The notes below the pieces were generated by a model, which worked only from the letters and a program-made list of their open reading frames with translations, did no database searches and was not told where the DNA came from. Positions 26,182 to 35,118 of a stretch of DNA of 64,000 nucleotides are shown piece after piece. The position numbers and the translations under genes are program-made. Numbering within the stretch: position 1 is the first letter of the stretch; each line of letters opens with the position of its first letter. The stretch spans positions 1 to 64,000 of the forward strand of contig NZ_JACHXN010000010.1 of assembly GCF_014192095.1 (NCBI RefSeq), read 5' to 3'. Source of the DNA: Phyllobacterium trifolii (GTDB lineage Bacteria > Pseudomonadota > Alphaproteobacteria > Rhizobiales > Rhizobiaceae).

Positions 26182-26985
26182 TTGATTCCCGCACAGCGCC
26201 GCGCAATGGTCCTAGAGCAGGTTCAGCGCCGCGGAACTATATCCATACAAGAACTAGTGGAAGCTATCGCGGTATCGAGTTCGACGGTGCGAAGGGATCT
26301 CGAGGAACTGGAAGCAGAAGGTTTGCTGGAACGCACACGCGGCGGCGCCCTAGTCCAGAGCACGCGCAGATCAACCTACGAACCAACGACCGCAGTTGCA
26401 GCAGGGCTCGCCCGCGAGGAGAAGAAGGCGATCGCGAAGTACGCGATAGGTATGCTCAGATCCGGTCAGAGCGTAATCTTCGACTCCAGTACGACCGTGC
26501 GCGAAGTAGCAAATTTGGTCGTCAGCAGCGGCCTCCCAATCACGGCATTGACCAATGATCTCGGGATTGGCGAGGTTCTTGGAAGCTCTAATTCGGTTAC
26601 CGTGATCATACCGGGTGGCACGTTGCGCCCAGGCTCGTTGACCTTGAAGGGGGAACCGGGGCCTGAATTCTGGCGAACGATCCGCGCCGACGTGCTCCTG
26701 CTAGGAACGCATGCGATTTCCGAAGGGAGTCTCAGCGAAACTTCCCTCGACTTGGCGGCGCAGAAGCGACTAATGATCTCTGCGGCGGAACGCGTCGTGC
26801 TTTTGGCTGATTCTGGTAAGTTCCAGTCCCCTGCGTTCTGCCAGATTTGCTCGCTAAGTACGGTGAGCGAGATCGTGACCGATTCCAAAATATCAGACGC
26901 CGATTTGCAAATGATCGCGGACCATGGCGTGAAGTTGCAGATCGTGGTGGTAGAGTCTCGACCCGACCGCCGTGCAACTAATTGA
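26182..26985 (+). CDS. DeoR-family transcriptional regulator
   Basis: A 267-residue repressor with the DeoR N-terminal helix-turn-helix (QRRAMVLEQVQRRGTISIQELVEAIAVSSSTVRRDLEELEAEG) and a C-terminal sugar-phosphate-sensing domain (SGQSVIFDSSTTVREVA; GTHAISEGSLSETSLDLAAQKRLMISAAERVVLLADSGKF). DeoR regulators normally answer to phosphorylated sugars, which agrees with the kinase in the divergent operon. It starts with TTG at 26182 with GAGGAG nine bases before. Position, opposite to the first operon gene with a shared promoter region, makes it the likely controller of 13752-25983. Confidence 0.87.
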   Translation: MIPAQRRAMVLEQVQRRGTISIQELVEAIAVSSSTVRRDLEELEAEGLLERTRGGALVQSTRRSTYEPTTAVAAGLAREEKKAIAKYAIGMLRSGQSVIFDSSTTVREVANLVVSSGLPITALTNDLGIGEVLGSSNSVTVIIPGGTLRPGSLTLKGEPGPEFWRTIRADVLLLGTHAISEGSLSETSLDLAAQKRLMISAAERVVLLADSGKFQSPAFCQICSLSTVSEIVTDSKISDADLQMIADHGVKLQIVVVESRPDRRATN

Positions 26986-27019
26986 GCGAGTGGGCGGAGG
27001 TTGCTGACGATGCCATGAA

Positions 27020-27262
27020 CTAGTGATCCGTGCGGAACCGTTTCATCCAACTGGCCAAGTGAATGTCTACGCCGCCCACAATTTTATCAAAGTCCCTTTC
27101 ACTTTCGTCCTGACCCAATTTAAAACGAGCGCTTATTGAATTAATTGTTGCTCGAAATCCAATCACTTGTGCCCGGAGATGGGCATAACGTGCACCCAGC
27201 GATGCGATCGTCCAAGCGGCAGAACGCCCTGCACTCACCAGTGCGGCAGCGCGGAATTTACC
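27020..27262 (-). pseudogene. C-terminal remnant, possibly of an FMN-binding split-barrel (PaiB-like) protein
   Basis: An open frame of about 80 codons without a credible start or ribosome site. Its middle, VIGFRATINSISARFKLGQDESE, resembles the end of FMN-binding pyridoxamine-phosphate-oxidase-like regulators (PaiB group), where a similar K(L)xQ segment precedes the C-terminus; LASWMKRF is a plausible tail. The N-terminal three quarters of such a protein are absent: the frame is closed by a TGA at 27263-27265. The family call is from memory and uncertain. The rest of the 320-base gap (26986-27305) shows nothing else. Confidence 0.35.
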
Positions 27263-27305
27263 TCAGCCCAAACAGAGCGATACCCAGTCATTTGAAAGCT
27301 TGGAG

Positions 27306-28073
27306 TCAACCACTGGACGGAACGGGAATTTTCCTGATAGCGAGCTCTTCACCCGTCGATCCATCAACAACAATGAAAGATAGCTCGGTCTGAGACGGTG
27401 AGACAGCCAAGGACGTAAGGATATTTGAGCGAAATGCCCATGTGTCGATGCCTATACGGTTTGATTTTACCACCGGCACATAATCTGGAGACGGCGTATG
27501 GCCATGGACAAATAAGTGAGGGAGGGGACCGTCGAAGTCCAGAAATTTGTCCCGTATCCACATTAAATCCCGTTCGCTTTGTTGATCCAATGGCAGATCC
27601 GGATCGATGCCCGCATGCACGAAGGCAAACTTCCGATCGACGATCATCCTGTCGGCATTTTGTAGCACTTCGAGATGGTCAGCATACTCCTCGCGAAAGT
27701 ACGCAGCGATGTCATCCAACGACCGGAATCCTTCCAGTCCGTACGATAAGAAGGTTTCGTAACCCCCAACCCGGTCAAGCCAACGGCCGAATCTGGCGGC
27801 ATCCATTGTTTCACCGGTCATGAATTCAAGCAGAAAATTATCGTGGTTCCCGAGGATGAGGCGCGAATCTGGCGTATTCTTGAGTGTTCGGCAGACGAGG
27901 TCCATCGCGCTGCGGCTATTGGGACCGTGATCGATGATATCGCCGAGGAAGATAATGCGGGGCGTCCAATCGTTTTGTTCGGCATCGACGTCGATGGCGG
28001 TAAGCATCGCCTTCAATAGATCGGCGCGTCCGTGGACGTCGCCGATGGTGTAGGTGCAGATGTCGGGGAGCAT
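27306..28073 (-). CDS. Metallophosphoesterase, PPP-type serine/threonine phosphatase-like
   Basis: A 255-residue calcineurin-like phosphoesterase. The metal-binding motifs are in order: GDVHGRADLL (residues about 11-20), FLGDIIDHGPNSR, LILGNHDNF, FVHAGIDP and VHGHTP. This pattern matches bacterial PrpA/PrpB-like or ApaH-like phosphatases. Function could be protein dephosphorylation or nucleotide hydrolysis; no neighbour helps to decide. It is transcribed towards the DeoR gene and stands at the edge of the decayed zone before the defence island. Confidence 0.82.
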   Translation of the reverse strand: MLPDICTYTIGDVHGRADLLKAMLTAIDVDAEQNDWTPRIIFLGDIIDHGPNSRSAMDLVCRTLKNTPDSRLILGNHDNFLLEFMTGETMDAARFGRWLDRVGGYETFLSYGLEGFRSLDDIAAYFREEYADHLEVLQNADRMIVDRKFAFVHAGIDPDLPLDQQSERDLMWIRDKFLDFDGPLPHLFVHGHTPSPDYVPVVKSNRIGIDTWAFRSNILTSLAVSPSQTELSFIVVDGSTGEELAIRKIPVPSSG

Positions 28074-28233
28074 AGAATTCTTTCGTGGGATATTTTCTTG
28101 TCGAAAGTACGTAGCTCAGTTTCGTAAAATTTACGTACCCACATCCTGGTCGTCCAAATGAGCTTATTGTCGGACGCTGGTAGCACCGCGATAGAAGGTG
28201 TGGATTGCTGGCGGCAGCTGCCCTCGGCGTCGA

Positions 28234-28915
28234 TCACTTCCTGAGATATCTTGCACATTGTAAAAACAACGGAACTGAAGCCGCCCAAAAAATTGCGCCT
28301 TGCGTCACCCTGTAAAAAAAGACGCCAATGATCCCGCCGAGCAAGAACGAAAGGATTGTCGCGGAATGCAATTCCAACCGCTGGATCGTCGCATCGCTGT
28401 TTTCAGCGCTGGGTGAACGCCACAAGATCGCCAGTCCTACGCCGATATCTGTTGCCACTCCAGAGATGTGTGTGGGTTCTGACACGGCCGGTGGAGATGC
28501 GCGTTGAAGCGGCGTTTTGAATTCCCATAGTGAAACTCAAGATGCCGACGATCATGGTTCCTATCAACGGGCCGGACCCATGAATATCCAGTGCGCCGAC
28601 GATCAAGAGCAAACAGGCCTCTGCAAACAGTGTGAGAGCATAAACTCTTCGCCAGTTGTTACGTTTGCCCAGCTGGATAAACAGGGATGCTCCGAGAATG
28701 AACAGCACTACTATGGATGCGAAGGCCGCGGCGACAAGAAACTGTCCGAGCGATATATGATCGGAGATCAACGATACATTGCCTGTCATGTTCGCCGAAA
28801 AGTAACCAAACGCAAAATAGCCGGCGCTGTTCACGGTGCCGGCAACAAACGAGAGTATTGCTGCCAGCATTAGATCGATACGGGTTGTGCGACTTGCACC
28901 TTCTTGAATAAGCAT
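28234..28915 (-). pseudogene. YoaK-like (DUF1275) membrane protein, broken by a frameshift
   Basis: Two overlapping minus-strand frames, 28403-28915 and 28234-28485, together give one DUF1275 (YoaK-type) membrane protein of about 226 residues. The first frame runs from MLIQEGASRTTRIDLMLAAILSF to STGRVRT; the second picks up THISGVATDIGVGLAILW. The join falls at GGG 28474-28476 (CCC on the coding strand): removing one base restores the family sequence RVRTTHISGVATD. So one base is inserted in a short C run, either a real mutation or a sequencing error. The remainder is well preserved, which speaks for recent damage. Confidence 0.8.
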
Positions 28916-28963
28916 TCGGAACCTTGAAGCGAATAGGGAGGACTAGCATGAAGAGGACGAAAT

Positions 28964-28988
28964 CTAAATTTAGTTGATCCTGTCAACT
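28964..28988 (-). promoter_or_regulatory. Candidate promoter/operator of the YoaK-like gene
   Basis: Inverted repeat AGTTGA-TCCTG-TCAACT at 28972-28988 contains a minus-strand TTGACA (28986-28981), with TAGATT about 15 bases further as a possible -10. A small palindrome CTAAATTTAG (28964-28973) overlaps it. The layout, with an operator-like repeat over the -35, is typical of TetR-type control, but no such regulator is in view. Confidence 0.35.
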
Positions 28989-29637
28989 TGGAGAATGGTT
29001 TTGCGCACGAGAAAGCCTTCGGCTCGCCATTTAAGAACAAGCCGCGACGGCTTCTTTCGATGAGGGCGTCAGACAGTTCTTATCGGCAAACAGCTAACAT
29101 ATGAGCCATTTGAGCATGAGCAACGAAAATCAGCTAATATCTTAGCTGTTACAACCTAACCGAACTTTCAGCGGCAGCAAACCAAACAGGTGCCGCGCTA
29201 CCTCCGCCATAGCGCTGTAGTAAATCGCACCCAGAATGGAAAACGGGTGCGATTTACTACAGAACGTGAGTCGCCTTGCTCCAATACTAGCAACCAAAGC
29301 GACACTGAGACCAAGCGGGCGATCAAATGCGCCGGTCATTTTCGGGTATTATGATCGCAACTCGCCTTGTTATCCTTGAATCAAGTCTAAGCTCTATAAG
29401 AGGTTCCAGAGCCAGACCACGTATGTGCTTCCATCGTGCTGGCTAACCAGATAACTTTTCAAAGATTTTGACGACTTTGAAAGCGGCACTTCAGCTGTAA
29501 AGAGTTGAGGGTTTCTAAACTCCCTGTTGTTAGATCAGCTTCCTAATCGCCAAGTATAATCTCATCCATCGGAGCCATCTTTCGAGACGCTCCTGATCCA
29601 CGTACCATACCAGGACTTCGAATCGCACGGAGACTAA
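28989..29637. other. Intergenic region left of the defence island
   Basis: About 650 bases without a gene I can support. It contains the hairpin element at 29215-29262. The minus-strand open frame 29142-29339 only translates that hairpin and its flanks. The stretch 29263-29637 should hold the promoter of the Septu-like pair; I see no convincing -35/-10. Confidence 0.5.
29215..29262. repeat. 48-bp hairpin element, left copy
   Basis: Perfect 18-base arms: CTGTAGTAAATCGCACCC at 29215-29232 and its complement at 29245-29262, around a 12-base loop. The right copy at 37668-37715 has the same overall length and loop size; the arms differ at three positions and each change is matched in the opposite arm. 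There is no T-run after it, so a terminator is unlikely. The two copies bracket both defence modules. Confidence 0.85.
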
Positions 29638-31344
29638 ATGAAAGTCATCTATCGTGGCCGTCCCTTTCAACGCAATAATTTGCCGCCCAAGTCGGACAGC
29701 GACGTAATCGAACTGCTATCGAACAACTGGGACGATTTTGGCTATAAGACGAGCTTCCCAGTTGTGTGCCGCCTTAAAGGTGAGATTGTCGAGTTAGAGC
29801 TGGTTCGGCTTCTGATCGACAACGTCTATAACTCCAGCAGGCGTTTGGATCAGCTCCTTGAAGGCGGTTGGAATGGCGAATTTCCAATCCCGGGCGTAAA
29901 CTATATTTCTACACCGTCCGACATCACCTTTTACGAACAAATTGAAGGCTTGCTCGGTACCGATGCGGCTATCGCGGTCGCACAGTTATTGCACGATGCA
30001 AGCTATTTGGTGCGTGTCTCAGATGACGAAGCAGCCAGAGCGTTGGTCGAGACCGAAGGTTTCAAGAAGTCACTTCAGCGAGAGCGCGGTAGCGTCAAAG
30101 CTTATCTCGACGCGTGGCGGATTTTCGAACGTCAAGCGATCGCCGTGCTCGATCTCGGGTTTAAGTTCGAGGACGTTTTCGGCGATATCTCAACGTTGGA
30201 GTTGAAGTACCAGTCCGAAAGCCGCTTGCCACACGACATCAACGTTCTTATCGGGCCCAATGGTTCAGGAAAATCACGAGTCCTTCATCAAATGGTGCGG
30301 GACTGGATTTCACCGGGAAGAACAAAAGTGCGCGGTTTTGTTGAGAAGCCAAATTTAAGTCAAATCGTCGTCGTTTCGTATAGTCCATTCGAGCGGTTTC
30401 CGGTCGATCTGCTAAGGAGGAAGCTCCAGGATACTCATGCGTACCGCTATTTTGGCTTCCGAGGCAGGTCCGTTGTTTCCGATGATAAAAAGCTTGGCAG
30501 CATCAAGCTTTCGCACCAATTCCCAAAACGGAATGCCGCCCAAGCACTCGTAGACTGTCTTACCGATGACAAGCGTTTTCATTCTATCCGCGACTGGGCC
30601 CAGAAAGTTAAAACAGTAGAGAGCGTGTTAGCGACTGCGATCGAATTTGACTATGCCGCGGTGGAAGTTGCGTCGGATGGCAAGGTCGAGAAATACTACG
30701 ACGACACCACCTTCATCGAGCCCCTTGGATTGGACGTCACCGATAGTGAAAAACGGCGATACATTCCCATCTCGTCTGATCGGATCCAAGAGCTTAACTC
30801 CGATCAGATCACAGAAAATCTCCGATCCGAATCTGGTGTCATCTTCTTTCGTGATGGCAGGGCAATTGAATTGAGTTCCGGACAACGATTGTTCGCCTAC
30901 ATCGTAATCAATATCCTTGGGGCGATCCGGCGAAATAGCCTGATCCTCGTTGATGAACCTGAACTGTTTCTACATCCCACGCTGGAGATTCAATTCGTCA
31001 ATATGCTCAAGACGATCTTGAAGCGGTTCAACTCCAAGGCGTTGCTGGCGACTCATTCGGTGGTGACGGTTCGGGAGGTTCCTGCCGACTGCGTGCATGT
31101 ATTTGAGCAAACGGAAGAAGGATTGGTCCTCAAGCATCCGCCGTTCCAAACGTTTGGCGGCGATTTTCAGCGTATTTCGTCATACGTGTTCGGGGACAAA
31201 GCTGTGTCCAAACCTTTCGAAGCCTGGATCAGGGCGCAGTTGAACGAGTTCGATACGGCTGATGACTTCATTGAAGCGATGCAAAACGAACTCAATGAAG
31301 AATTAATTGTACAGATTAAGGCCATGGAGCGCGGCCAATGGTAA
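29638..31344 (+). CDS. Septu-like ATPase (PtuA-like, AAA/ABC type)
   Basis: A 568-residue ATPase. Walker A GPNGSGKS is at residues 206-213, an ABC-type signature LSSGQ at 412-416, Walker B plus catalytic Glu LILVDEPE at about 435-442 and switch histidine THS near 473. This is the OLD/PtuA-type ATPase class. The next gene overlaps by 7 bases and encodes an HNH nuclease, the same pairing as PtuA/PtuB of the Septu anti-phage system. Unlike the PtuA proteins I recall, roughly 195 residues precede the ATPase core; this region has no motif I know. A ribosome site GGAGA is just upstream. It opens the island bracketed by the hairpins. Confidence 0.72.
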   Translation: MKVIYRGRPFQRNNLPPKSDSDVIELLSNNWDDFGYKTSFPVVCRLKGEIVELELVRLLIDNVYNSSRRLDQLLEGGWNGEFPIPGVNYISTPSDITFYEQIEGLLGTDAAIAVAQLLHDASYLVRVSDDEAARALVETEGFKKSLQRERGSVKAYLDAWRIFERQAIAVLDLGFKFEDVFGDISTLELKYQSESRLPHDINVLIGPNGSGKSRVLHQMVRDWISPGRTKVRGFVEKPNLSQIVVVSYSPFERFPVDLLRRKLQDTHAYRYFGFRGRSVVSDDKKLGSIKLSHQFPKRNAAQALVDCLTDDKRFHSIRDWAQKVKTVESVLATAIEFDYAAVEVASDGKVEKYYDDTTFIEPLGLDVTDSEKRRYIPISSDRIQELNSDQITENLRSESGVIFFRDGRAIELSSGQRLFAYIVINILGAIRRNSLILVDEPELFLHPTLEIQFVNMLKTILKRFNSKALLATHSVVTVREVPADCVHVFEQTEEGLVLKHPPFQTFGGDFQRISSYVFGDKAVSKPFEAWIRAQLNEFDTADDFIEAMQNELNEELIVQIKAMERGQW

Positions 31345-32177
31345 TGAGGCTGCCGGTTCCGAACAGTTGCAGTCTGCAACTTGTCGATGACGTTGTCGCG
31401 GAACGTCAGAACGGAGTAAATGCCGCGTTTTTTACTTCCATAAGAGCCGATTGGCGGGCAAAGGTTCAAGAATATATCGGGGCTGGCGGCTCGCCGCAGT
31501 TCGTACAGCCATGGCCCGATGTTGCCCACCGGAAAAATAAGTTTCTCAATCTTTACCTCTCGCCAAAGAAAGCGTCAGCACACGGTTTGGTGCTCGACCA
31601 GTTGCGCGATCATGGCTTGAACCTTTGTCCGGCATGTGGCGAAGCGGGTGCGCCAAACACCCTTGACCACTATTTGCCGAAGGGCATCTACCCACACTTC
31701 TGCATCACTCCCCACAACTTGTTCCCCATGTGTGACGCGTGCCAGGGCAAAAAGCTGGAGAAGACCGGCGATGCCGCCAACCCCCGGTTTTTCATTCATC
31801 CGTATTTCGATGTGTTCGTCGCCGAACAGGTAATCAAGCTTCTTATTGATCCACCCTTTGACACGCCGACATTCAATCTGATCCCCGACCCTGAACTTCC
31901 AGCGGAACAGTTAGCCTTGGTTGAAAGTCACGTCCGTGAACTGGCCATTGATCAGCGATATGGCCATTTTTTTCGGGAGCAGCATAGGCGGCTAATCCGT
32001 CTGGTCCAAATAATGCGTAATTCGGGGCTGAACGTTGCTGATACATTGGAAATGTTTCGTGTTAACTCTGAAGACCCAAGCGCGAACTCATGGGAGCATG
32101 TCTTTTACGCCGCGGTCCTCTCGAATGCGGCCATGCTCAACTACCTCGAGACAGAACCATTGCCGACACTCCCGTAG
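31338..32177 (+). CDS. HNH endonuclease (PtuB-like)
   Basis: A 279-residue nuclease. The HNH core is plain: zinc pair C97-x2-C100, then Asp110-His111 in LDHYLPK, Asn127 in HNLFPMC, and second pair C132-x2-C135 followed by GKK. This spacing matches the HNH family seen in PtuB and related defence nucleases. The start at 31338 has GGAG eight bases before; it overlaps the ATPase end by 7 bases, so translation is coupled. As in Septu, the ATPase probably holds the nuclease in check until infection. N-terminal 90 and C-terminal 130 residues show no other motif. Confidence 0.8.
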   Translation: MVMRLPVPNSCSLQLVDDVVAERQNGVNAAFFTSIRADWRAKVQEYIGAGGSPQFVQPWPDVAHRKNKFLNLYLSPKKASAHGLVLDQLRDHGLNLCPACGEAGAPNTLDHYLPKGIYPHFCITPHNLFPMCDACQGKKLEKTGDAANPRFFIHPYFDVFVAEQVIKLLIDPPFDTPTFNLIPDPELPAEQLALVESHVRELAIDQRYGHFFREQHRRLIRLVQIMRNSGLNVADTLEMFRVNSEDPSANSWEHVFYAAVLSNAAMLNYLETEPLPTLP

Positions 32178-32523
32178 CGCATTTTTTCGTGGCCATTGCT
32201 TCGAGTGCACTTTTCGAACCGCATCCTTTTGAACGTTGTGATTTCGAAAAACTAATCCGCCGGTTGCGGCTGATGCATCGGACGGGAATTCCGGAATGCG
32301 GCAGTTCGCCGATCATACAACTCGTGGTTGCCATTGAATGTTGTTGCGCGAAATGCGATCCAAGACGAAACAAGCACAGGGCGACAAGAAAGGCTCAATC
32401 AGCGAGCCGGCGGATCGGAAACGCACAACAAAAGAGCTGACGATAGTTGAGCTGCCTCCGCAGGTCCCATGGAATGGCGGGTGACTTGGACGGAGAGCTA
32501 CTTGGCTGAGCAAGGGTGAGGGT
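32178..32523. other. Gap between the two defence modules
   Basis: The 346 bases hold no supported gene. A plus-strand frame (32090-32440), which begins inside the HNH gene, continues through it and contains an unassigned stretch around FFVAIASSALFEPHPF; it has no independent start and could be a remnant. The gap probably includes the promoter of the three-gene system. Confidence 0.4.
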
Positions 32524-33162
32524 ATGGGAGACGTGGAAAAAGACTATCGGCGAGACGCTATAAGACAGCTGTTTATACTTGTGGGAGGATGCACTAGGGC
32601 GACACCCCCCCAGGTGCCTGATTTCCCTTACACGTTCAAGGGTGAAATGCGGTTGCAGGCGCTCGATTTTTGGGTGCGTTATCCTGACTATCTTGCCGAT
32701 GAAATCCTGTCCCAGTTCGAGCAGAGCAGTGATCCAGAGATGCTTGTGGCAGCCCGCGAAATTTTCGCCGCGGACGAGCCAGACGTCCGGAGGATGCCGA
32801 TGATGCGCAAATACTACGGGGCTTACGAGCCTCTCGACACATCGCTGGCAATTTTGAAATCCCGCGGGCTCGTGCTGCCCCGGACTCGCAAGACCTCGCG
32901 AGGCACCAACGTCCGCGACTTCCTCCTCAGTGAGAAGGCGTTCGAAACCTGTGCGGCCGTGGTGGAAAACTTTCCGTTGATGAACTGGTATCGCGAGCGG
33001 ATCGCACTGGTACTGAGAATTGCTGACAACCGTGGTGGCAAGGCGCTCAAAGACAGGCAACACGAGCAGAAAGAATACCACGATGCCCAAGTCGGCGACA
33101 CGATCCCGACCATAGCCCAGCGCGTGAAAATGCGCCTTGATAGAATGGGGAACACACGATGA
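32524..33162 (+). CDS. Small first component of a three-gene ATPase/nuclease system (ABC-3C middle-component-like)
   Basis: A 212-residue, soluble, helix-rich protein. I recognise no named domain with certainty. The stretch YEPLDTSLAILKSRGLVLPRTRKTSRGT looks like a winged helix with a basic turn, and the C-terminus is strongly charged. Its stop overlaps the SMC-like ATPase start as ATGA. In ABC three-component (ABC-3C) conflict systems a small winged-helix 'middle component' precedes or follows such an ATPase, and this gene has the right size and place. Assignment is by context. Confidence 0.55.
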   Translation: MGDVEKDYRRDAIRQLFILVGGCTRATPPQVPDFPYTFKGEMRLQALDFWVRYPDYLADEILSQFEQSSDPEMLVAAREIFAADEPDVRRMPMMRKYYGAYEPLDTSLAILKSRGLVLPRTRKTSRGTNVRDFLLSEKAFETCAAVVENFPLMNWYRERIALVLRIADNRGGKALKDRQHEQKEYHDAQVGDTIPTIAQRVKMRLDRMGNTR

Positions 33163-35111
33163 GCGCGAAAGTTATGCCTGACGCCAAGGGCAGACAGGTC
33201 TGGATTGCAGCGATTTCAAAAAAGTCCGGGTACAGCGAGGAGCTCGTCGCCTCGGTACTTGAGAAACATGGCATCCGACCGAAGGTAACGGCCGCGGTGC
33301 CGCAACGGCTGATGGTAACGTCTCTGTCTTTCACGGGCAAAAAGCTGGGGGCAACGCCGCCGAGTGACATAGATTTCGGTCCGAAACCGATGGGACCCGG
33401 CCTGTGGGCAGTTACAAGCCAACGCAACTTCCGCGGGAAAACCTCCATTCTCAATATCATCCGATGGTGCCTGACCGGTCGTCAATACATTGCCGATGTC
33501 ATGACTTCGTGGTTCACGGCAGTGACGCTGCGTTTTACGCTCGATGACCGGGAATTCGAAGTACGTCTCTCCAATGCTTCAGAAGGGACGGGCGAGTTGC
33601 TTAAGCACGCCCGTGGAAATGAATTCCAGCTGGCTTCATTCAGCAACCACGTCGAGTTTGAGGCCGCGATGTCGGATTTCTTCATGGAGGAGCTTGGTCT
33701 CCAAAAAATCGAGAACCACATCGAGAAAGATGGCAAAGGCATAGATCAGCCGCATGGATGGGTTTGGCTTTTTACAGCCATGTGGGTGGAGCCTCGTCCG
33801 TCGGCGTTGTTCGGTGTTCAGATGCCTGGAGCAATGTCGGCCCGGATGATGCAGATGTATCTTGGCTTCCCTTGGGTGAATACCACGAACGAGATAAAGG
33901 CGGCGCAATCCCGGTTCAGGGTGAAGGCAGCCCAATCGCATCTTGTATCTTCGGGGATCCGTGCGACCACCGAAGGCCGCATCGCGTCTCTAGCCGCACA
34001 GCGCGCAGACTTGCAGGCAAAGTTTGCGGACGTCTCTCCTAATACGGCCCGCCTGAAATTGGCCGAGGCAAGCCAACGCTTTGTGAACGCTGACGCCGAC
34101 CTGCGCGCGTTCGTGGCCAAGAAGCAAGTCGCGGAGGATGATTTTGAGTCTGCCAAAATGGCCTATGCCGAAGCCAGACGATCGTCGCAGGCAGCAAAGG
34201 AGTCCGCGGCCGCGGGATATGTGTTCCGGGCGATACGGCCAGTATGCTGCCCGAGCTGCGATGAGGTGATTACCGAGGAGGCCGCTGAAAGCCACCTGAG
34301 GGATCACACATGCGTTGTGTGCAAGACTCCTGATCGAAAAGGTGACGATGAAGAGGATACGGAACGCACACTCCTGCTGGCGGAGAATGAGGCCAAGGAG
34401 CAATTGGACGCACAAACAACTCGCGTCAGATTAATAACCAGTCAGATCAATGAAGCGAGATTGGCCCGCGCCAAAGCGTCAGAACAGTGCGCAACCGCTG
34501 AGGCTGAAATAGCAGACATGACGACCGTTGAGGAAAATACGGTCAGGATTCAAATACTTGATGCGCAGATAGCAGAACTGCGAAACCTAAATCAGGCGGA
34601 GACAGAAGCAGAGGACGGTGATTCCAAAGTTCTGGCGGCCGCAGAGGTCATCACGAAAGAAATGTATGAAGTTGAGCAAGGCCGCGTCCTGAAGAGGGTG
34701 TCGGATCTGACCAAGGAATACGCGGTTACATTCGGAATCGAGAATCTTCAATCGGTGTCCATCGACGGCGGAGTCCGCATGAAGCTTATAAAGAACGGTC
34801 AACCCACTTTCTTCAGCAAATGTACCGATGGCGAAAAGGCCCGTTTGAAGGTTGCGGCAACGCTCGCAATGCTCAAGGTGAGCGAAGATGAAGGTGTGGG
34901 ACGGCACCCCGGCTTGCTTCTCATAGATTCGCCGGGAGATAACGCGATGGTCAGCGTGGACTATGAAAACCTCGTGTCGGGAATTTCTACGCTTTCGGAA
35001 GAACTGAAAACGGTACAGATCATCTTGTCAGCAGTTTCGGGACCGGTCATCCTTTCTCACGTACCCAAAGCAAGGCGGATAGAAGCTGTCGGTGACGACT
35101 ATCTTTGGTGA
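33159..35111 (+). CDS. SMC/Rad50-like ATPase with zinc-hook-like hinge
   Basis: A 650-residue coiled-coil ATPase. An unusual Walker A reads RNFRGKTS (residues 89-96), lacking the usual first glycine; coiled-coil stretches at about 250-355 and 395-480 flank a four-cysteine hinge (C364-x2-C367 and C385-x2-C388, with one extra Cys363). The C-terminal half has a variant signature TDGEK (556-560) and Walker B LLLIDSPG (586-593), where Ser-Pro follows Asp rather than Glu-Pro. This is the layout of Rad50/SMC-like ATPases in ABC-3C and Lamassu-type defence systems. It overlaps the gene before by 4 bases and is 7 bases from the nuclease gene. Confidence 0.78.
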   Translation: MSAKVMPDAKGRQVWIAAISKKSGYSEELVASVLEKHGIRPKVTAAVPQRLMVTSLSFTGKKLGATPPSDIDFGPKPMGPGLWAVTSQRNFRGKTSILNIIRWCLTGRQYIADVMTSWFTAVTLRFTLDDREFEVRLSNASEGTGELLKHARGNEFQLASFSNHVEFEAAMSDFFMEELGLQKIENHIEKDGKGIDQPHGWVWLFTAMWVEPRPSALFGVQMPGAMSARMMQMYLGFPWVNTTNEIKAAQSRFRVKAAQSHLVSSGIRATTEGRIASLAAQRADLQAKFADVSPNTARLKLAEASQRFVNADADLRAFVAKKQVAEDDFESAKMAYAEARRSSQAAKESAAAGYVFRAIRPVCCPSCDEVITEEAAESHLRDHTCVVCKTPDRKGDDEEDTERTLLLAENEAKEQLDAQTTRVRLITSQINEARLARAKASEQCATAEAEIADMTTVEENTVRIQILDAQIAELRNLNQAETEAEDGDSKVLAAAEVITKEMYEVEQGRVLKRVSDLTKEYAVTFGIENLQSVSIDGGVRMKLIKNGQPTFFSKCTDGEKARLKVAATLAMLKVSEDEGVGRHPGLLLIDSPGDNAMVSVDYENLVSGISTLSEELKTVQIILSAVSGPVILSHVPKARRIEAVGDDYLW

Positions 35112-35118
35112 ATAGGAA

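Noticed and set aside
29142-29339. Minus-strand ORF and its similar counterpart at 37469-37819 as a repeated small protein
   Set aside because: The likeness between their translations comes only from the shared hairpin; outside it the sequences do not match.
29215-32177. Retron idea: hairpin as msr/msd next to PtuA/PtuB-like genes
   Set aside because: Some retrons use PtuAB effectors, but there is no reverse transcriptase gene in the window and a second copy of the hairpin lies 8 kb away.
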